From Exophiala sp. HKRS030 (taxonomy: Eukaryota; Ascomycota; Eurotiomycetes; Chaetothyriales; Herpotrichiellaceae): a stretch of DNA of 64,000 bases. A program made the position numbers and the translations under genes. The stretch covers positions 1,674,001-1,738,000 of the forward strand of contig JAHWDD010000004.1 in assembly GCA_023897205.1 (NCBI GenBank), in the 5' to 3' direction. This document shows positions 60,652 through 64,000 of the stretch, piece by piece. The notes under the pieces are model-generated. The model saw nothing but the letters and a program-made list of their open reading frames with translations, ran no database searches and was not told where the DNA came from. Every line of letters starts with the position of its first letter. The first letter of the stretch is position 1.

Positions 60652-61223
60652 CTATTTGGATTGGGAAGAGTATTTGGTAACGGCCTTTGTGCCTTCAGAC
60701 ACGGCGTGCTTGGCAAGTTCACCAGGCAGGATAAGTCTGACTGATGTTTGGATTTCTCGGGAAGAGATGGTGGATTTCTTGTTGTAGGCAGCGAGCTTGG
60801 ATGCCTCAGTGGCGACACGCTCGAAGATATCTGAAATTCATTAGATCATGCCGAGGGGGAGAAGCGCAGGCAATCAGTGACTAACCGTTGACGAAAGAGT
60901 TCAAGATGGACATGGCACGGTTGGAGATACCGGTATCTGGGTGAACTTGCTTGAGGACTGAAAAAGACGCGTCAGTAAATGTCATACGACTGGATGTCGC
61001 AACAGCCCGAGGCGGCCGTCGCGTCCTGGGTCTCAAGGATGAATAACTCACCCTTGTAGATGTATGAAGAGTAGGTCTCTTTGCGCGTCTTTCCACGCTT
61101 CTTCTTCTCGCCTGATGGGGCAGCCGCGGTCTTCTTGCCGGCTTCCTTCTTCTCAGCAGGAGGGGCCTTGGCTGGGGCCTTTCCGCCGGTGGTGGGCTTC
61201 TTCTCAGCAGCTTTGGGAGGCAT
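60652..61223 (-). CDS. Histone H2B
   Basis: Core histone of 140 aa. Exons are 61223-61052, 60957-60886 and 60830-60652, 423 nt in total. The N-tail is Lys/Ala/Pro-rich ([19 protein letters not shown]). The fold contains [40 protein letters not shown] and the C-terminal helix, ending [17 protein letters not shown] with the conserved ubiquitylated Lys context. Introns interrupt the fold at IYK|V and VN|D. The first intron contains ACGCGT. It is divergent from H2A, 720 bp apart. Confidence 0.98.
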
Positions 61224-61943
61224 TTTGGATGAAATTGGTTTGCGAAAACGCGAAAATTAGTTGTGGTTGGGTATGTGGGATGGAAGTGATGCTCAAGTGT
61301 ATATGAGAGTGGCAATGTGGATGGATGAAGAAGGAAGGGAAGGAAACAGCCAGAGGGTGGATGATGGCGATTCTTATAAGAGGAAGAAGGTGGGAGAGCG
61401 AGGTGCGGGTTGATCAGAGGCAGGCACGCAAGCAGGCAGCGCGAGGGCGGGTTGATCTGGGTAACAGTTGGATCAATTTTATTAGTGTATTGTTATCGTG
61501 TCGTTTTTGAGCACTTTTGGTCCAATAAAATGCTGGGATCATGTTTCTTGGCGGTAAGATATGGTTACGTGTTGTAATTCTGACACGTATTGTCAAACCC
61601 AACGGAAAAGTCATTTTGAATCATGGGCGGAGGTCGGCTCTGATTGGTCATGATCCGGCCCATGATCCAATCAACAGTGATCCACGATCCTCTTCACCCG
61701 TCACTCCAATGTTTTCCCCTGCTGCAGGTTGATCTGGCGGCGCGACTTGCTCACCCACTGCCCGCATCGCCGCCTGCTTCCATGTCCTTATAACTTGCCA
61801 TCCCACCCACCTTCGTCGACGCTTTCCTCCTCCTTTCTTCTTCATCCATTCTCAACCCAGCCTTCATCATACAATCTACCGTCCTTCGCGACCTCTAAAC
61901 TAATCCCATCTCCCATTTTCAACCCCAAACAAACCACTTCAAA
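61224..61943. promoter_or_regulatory. Divergent H2B-H2A promoter with CCAAT elements
   Basis: CCAAT occurs at 61522-61526 and 61667-61671, and on the opposite strand (ATTGG) at 61643-61647. The last two form an inverted pair TGATTGG ... CCAATCA about 20 bases apart. CCAATCA-type boxes are typical of histone promoters. The H2A leader is C/T-rich. Confidence 0.65.
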
Positions 61944-63716
<1,773 letters not shown>

Positions 63717-63890
63717 CTATAACCTCTTGACAAAGTCTCTTGATGGAGGAGGTAGATCCGGAGCCGGTAGATTTCTCTCATATTTCGATCCTGGTAGGAC
63801 GCATTAGCTACCAAAGTTCTGGGTTGGAGCAACTGTGCACGACTCACCTCCAGGGGCTGTTGGGGCCTGTATGGATCGGGATGCTTCCAT
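63717..63890 (-). CDS. Possible small protein, unresolved
   Basis: The ATG at 63890 and a GTGAGT/CCAG intron (63847-63791) join two exons into 38 codons, starting MEASRSIQAPTAPGGSKYER and going on to NLPAPDLPPPSRDFVKRL. The stop follows at 63717-63719. Downstream another frame continues plausibly (GRVLREQGENTPVIDCTY), so a one-base loss may hide a longer protein. It has a Pro-rich N-terminal tail and a basic start of a helix. The family is not recognised, and the support is only the splice phase and composition. Confidence 0.3.
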
Positions 63891-64000
63891 TTAATTAATA
63901 ACTTTTCTGTCTCGTTGAATAATATCTGTCCAAAAACTCTTGTCAGGACTGCGCAGCAAAACACTATCTTTGGGAAGGCGTACCCTCTGCGTCCGAGGAT

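Overview
The window is nuclear DNA of a filamentous ascomycete (Pezizomycotina). The composition, the many 41-146 nt GT-AG introns with CTAAC-type branch sites, and the families present (Zn2Cys6 and C2H2-Fungal_trans regulators, DUF3431, Fungal_trans_2, H2A ending in SQEL) suggest a Eurotiomycete-like fungus, possibly a black-yeast relative. That placement is inference. I see no bacterial features, CRISPR array, rRNA or convincing tRNA.

Layout. 0-7.5 kb: 3' part of a class-3 (HFD1-like) aldehyde dehydrogenase, a convergent AYR1-like short-chain dehydrogenase, a Fungal_trans_2-type regulator, and an oxysterol-binding (KES1-like) protein. 7.5-12.6 kb: gene-poor, with one decayed regulator-like segment. 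12.7-15.5 kb: C2H2/Fungal_trans transcription factor. 15.5-21.9 kb: gene-poor apart from a small unknown protein at 19 kb. 21.9-28.5 kb: a divergent cell-cycle pair, condensin subunit 1 (minus) and CDC7 kinase (plus). 29.5-40 kb: DUF3431 membrane protein, a Cys-rich mucin-like membrane protein, a Zn2Cys6 regulator, an AMID/FSP1-like flavoprotein and a HAD hydrolase. 42.3-47.3 kb: a very large disordered protein. 48.2-57.2 kb: a 2H phosphoesterase, a TpA-rich possibly RIP-decayed island, an FAD monooxygenase, the Prp43 activator SQS1, and the autophagy protease ATG4. 60.6-62.5 kb: a divergent H2B/H2A pair. The far right holds a possible small gene.

The most important observation concerns the data. 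At least twelve recognisable genes are interrupted at about fifteen places. Apart from one place where two adjacent runs are each one base short, every break is a single missing base, and each sits in or beside a short run of C or G. Restoring one base per site reunites conserved domains and makes every spliced length divisible by three. This looks like systematic homopolymer under-calling in the assembly, not mass pseudogenisation. Automated annotation of this window would split or truncate many genes. The coordinates below span each whole gene, and breaks are stated per entry.

The second unexplained signal is a palindromic 9-mer, TACTCCGTA (or its complement TACGGAGTA). It occurs at least twelve times, only outside coding exons, where about 0.5 is expected. 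A related TACCTAGGTA-type cluster lies upstream of the oxysterol-binding gene. I do not see an obvious new enzyme system or a classical secondary-metabolite cluster. The genes are mostly housekeeping and cooperate only in pairs (condensin/CDC7, H2A/H2B).
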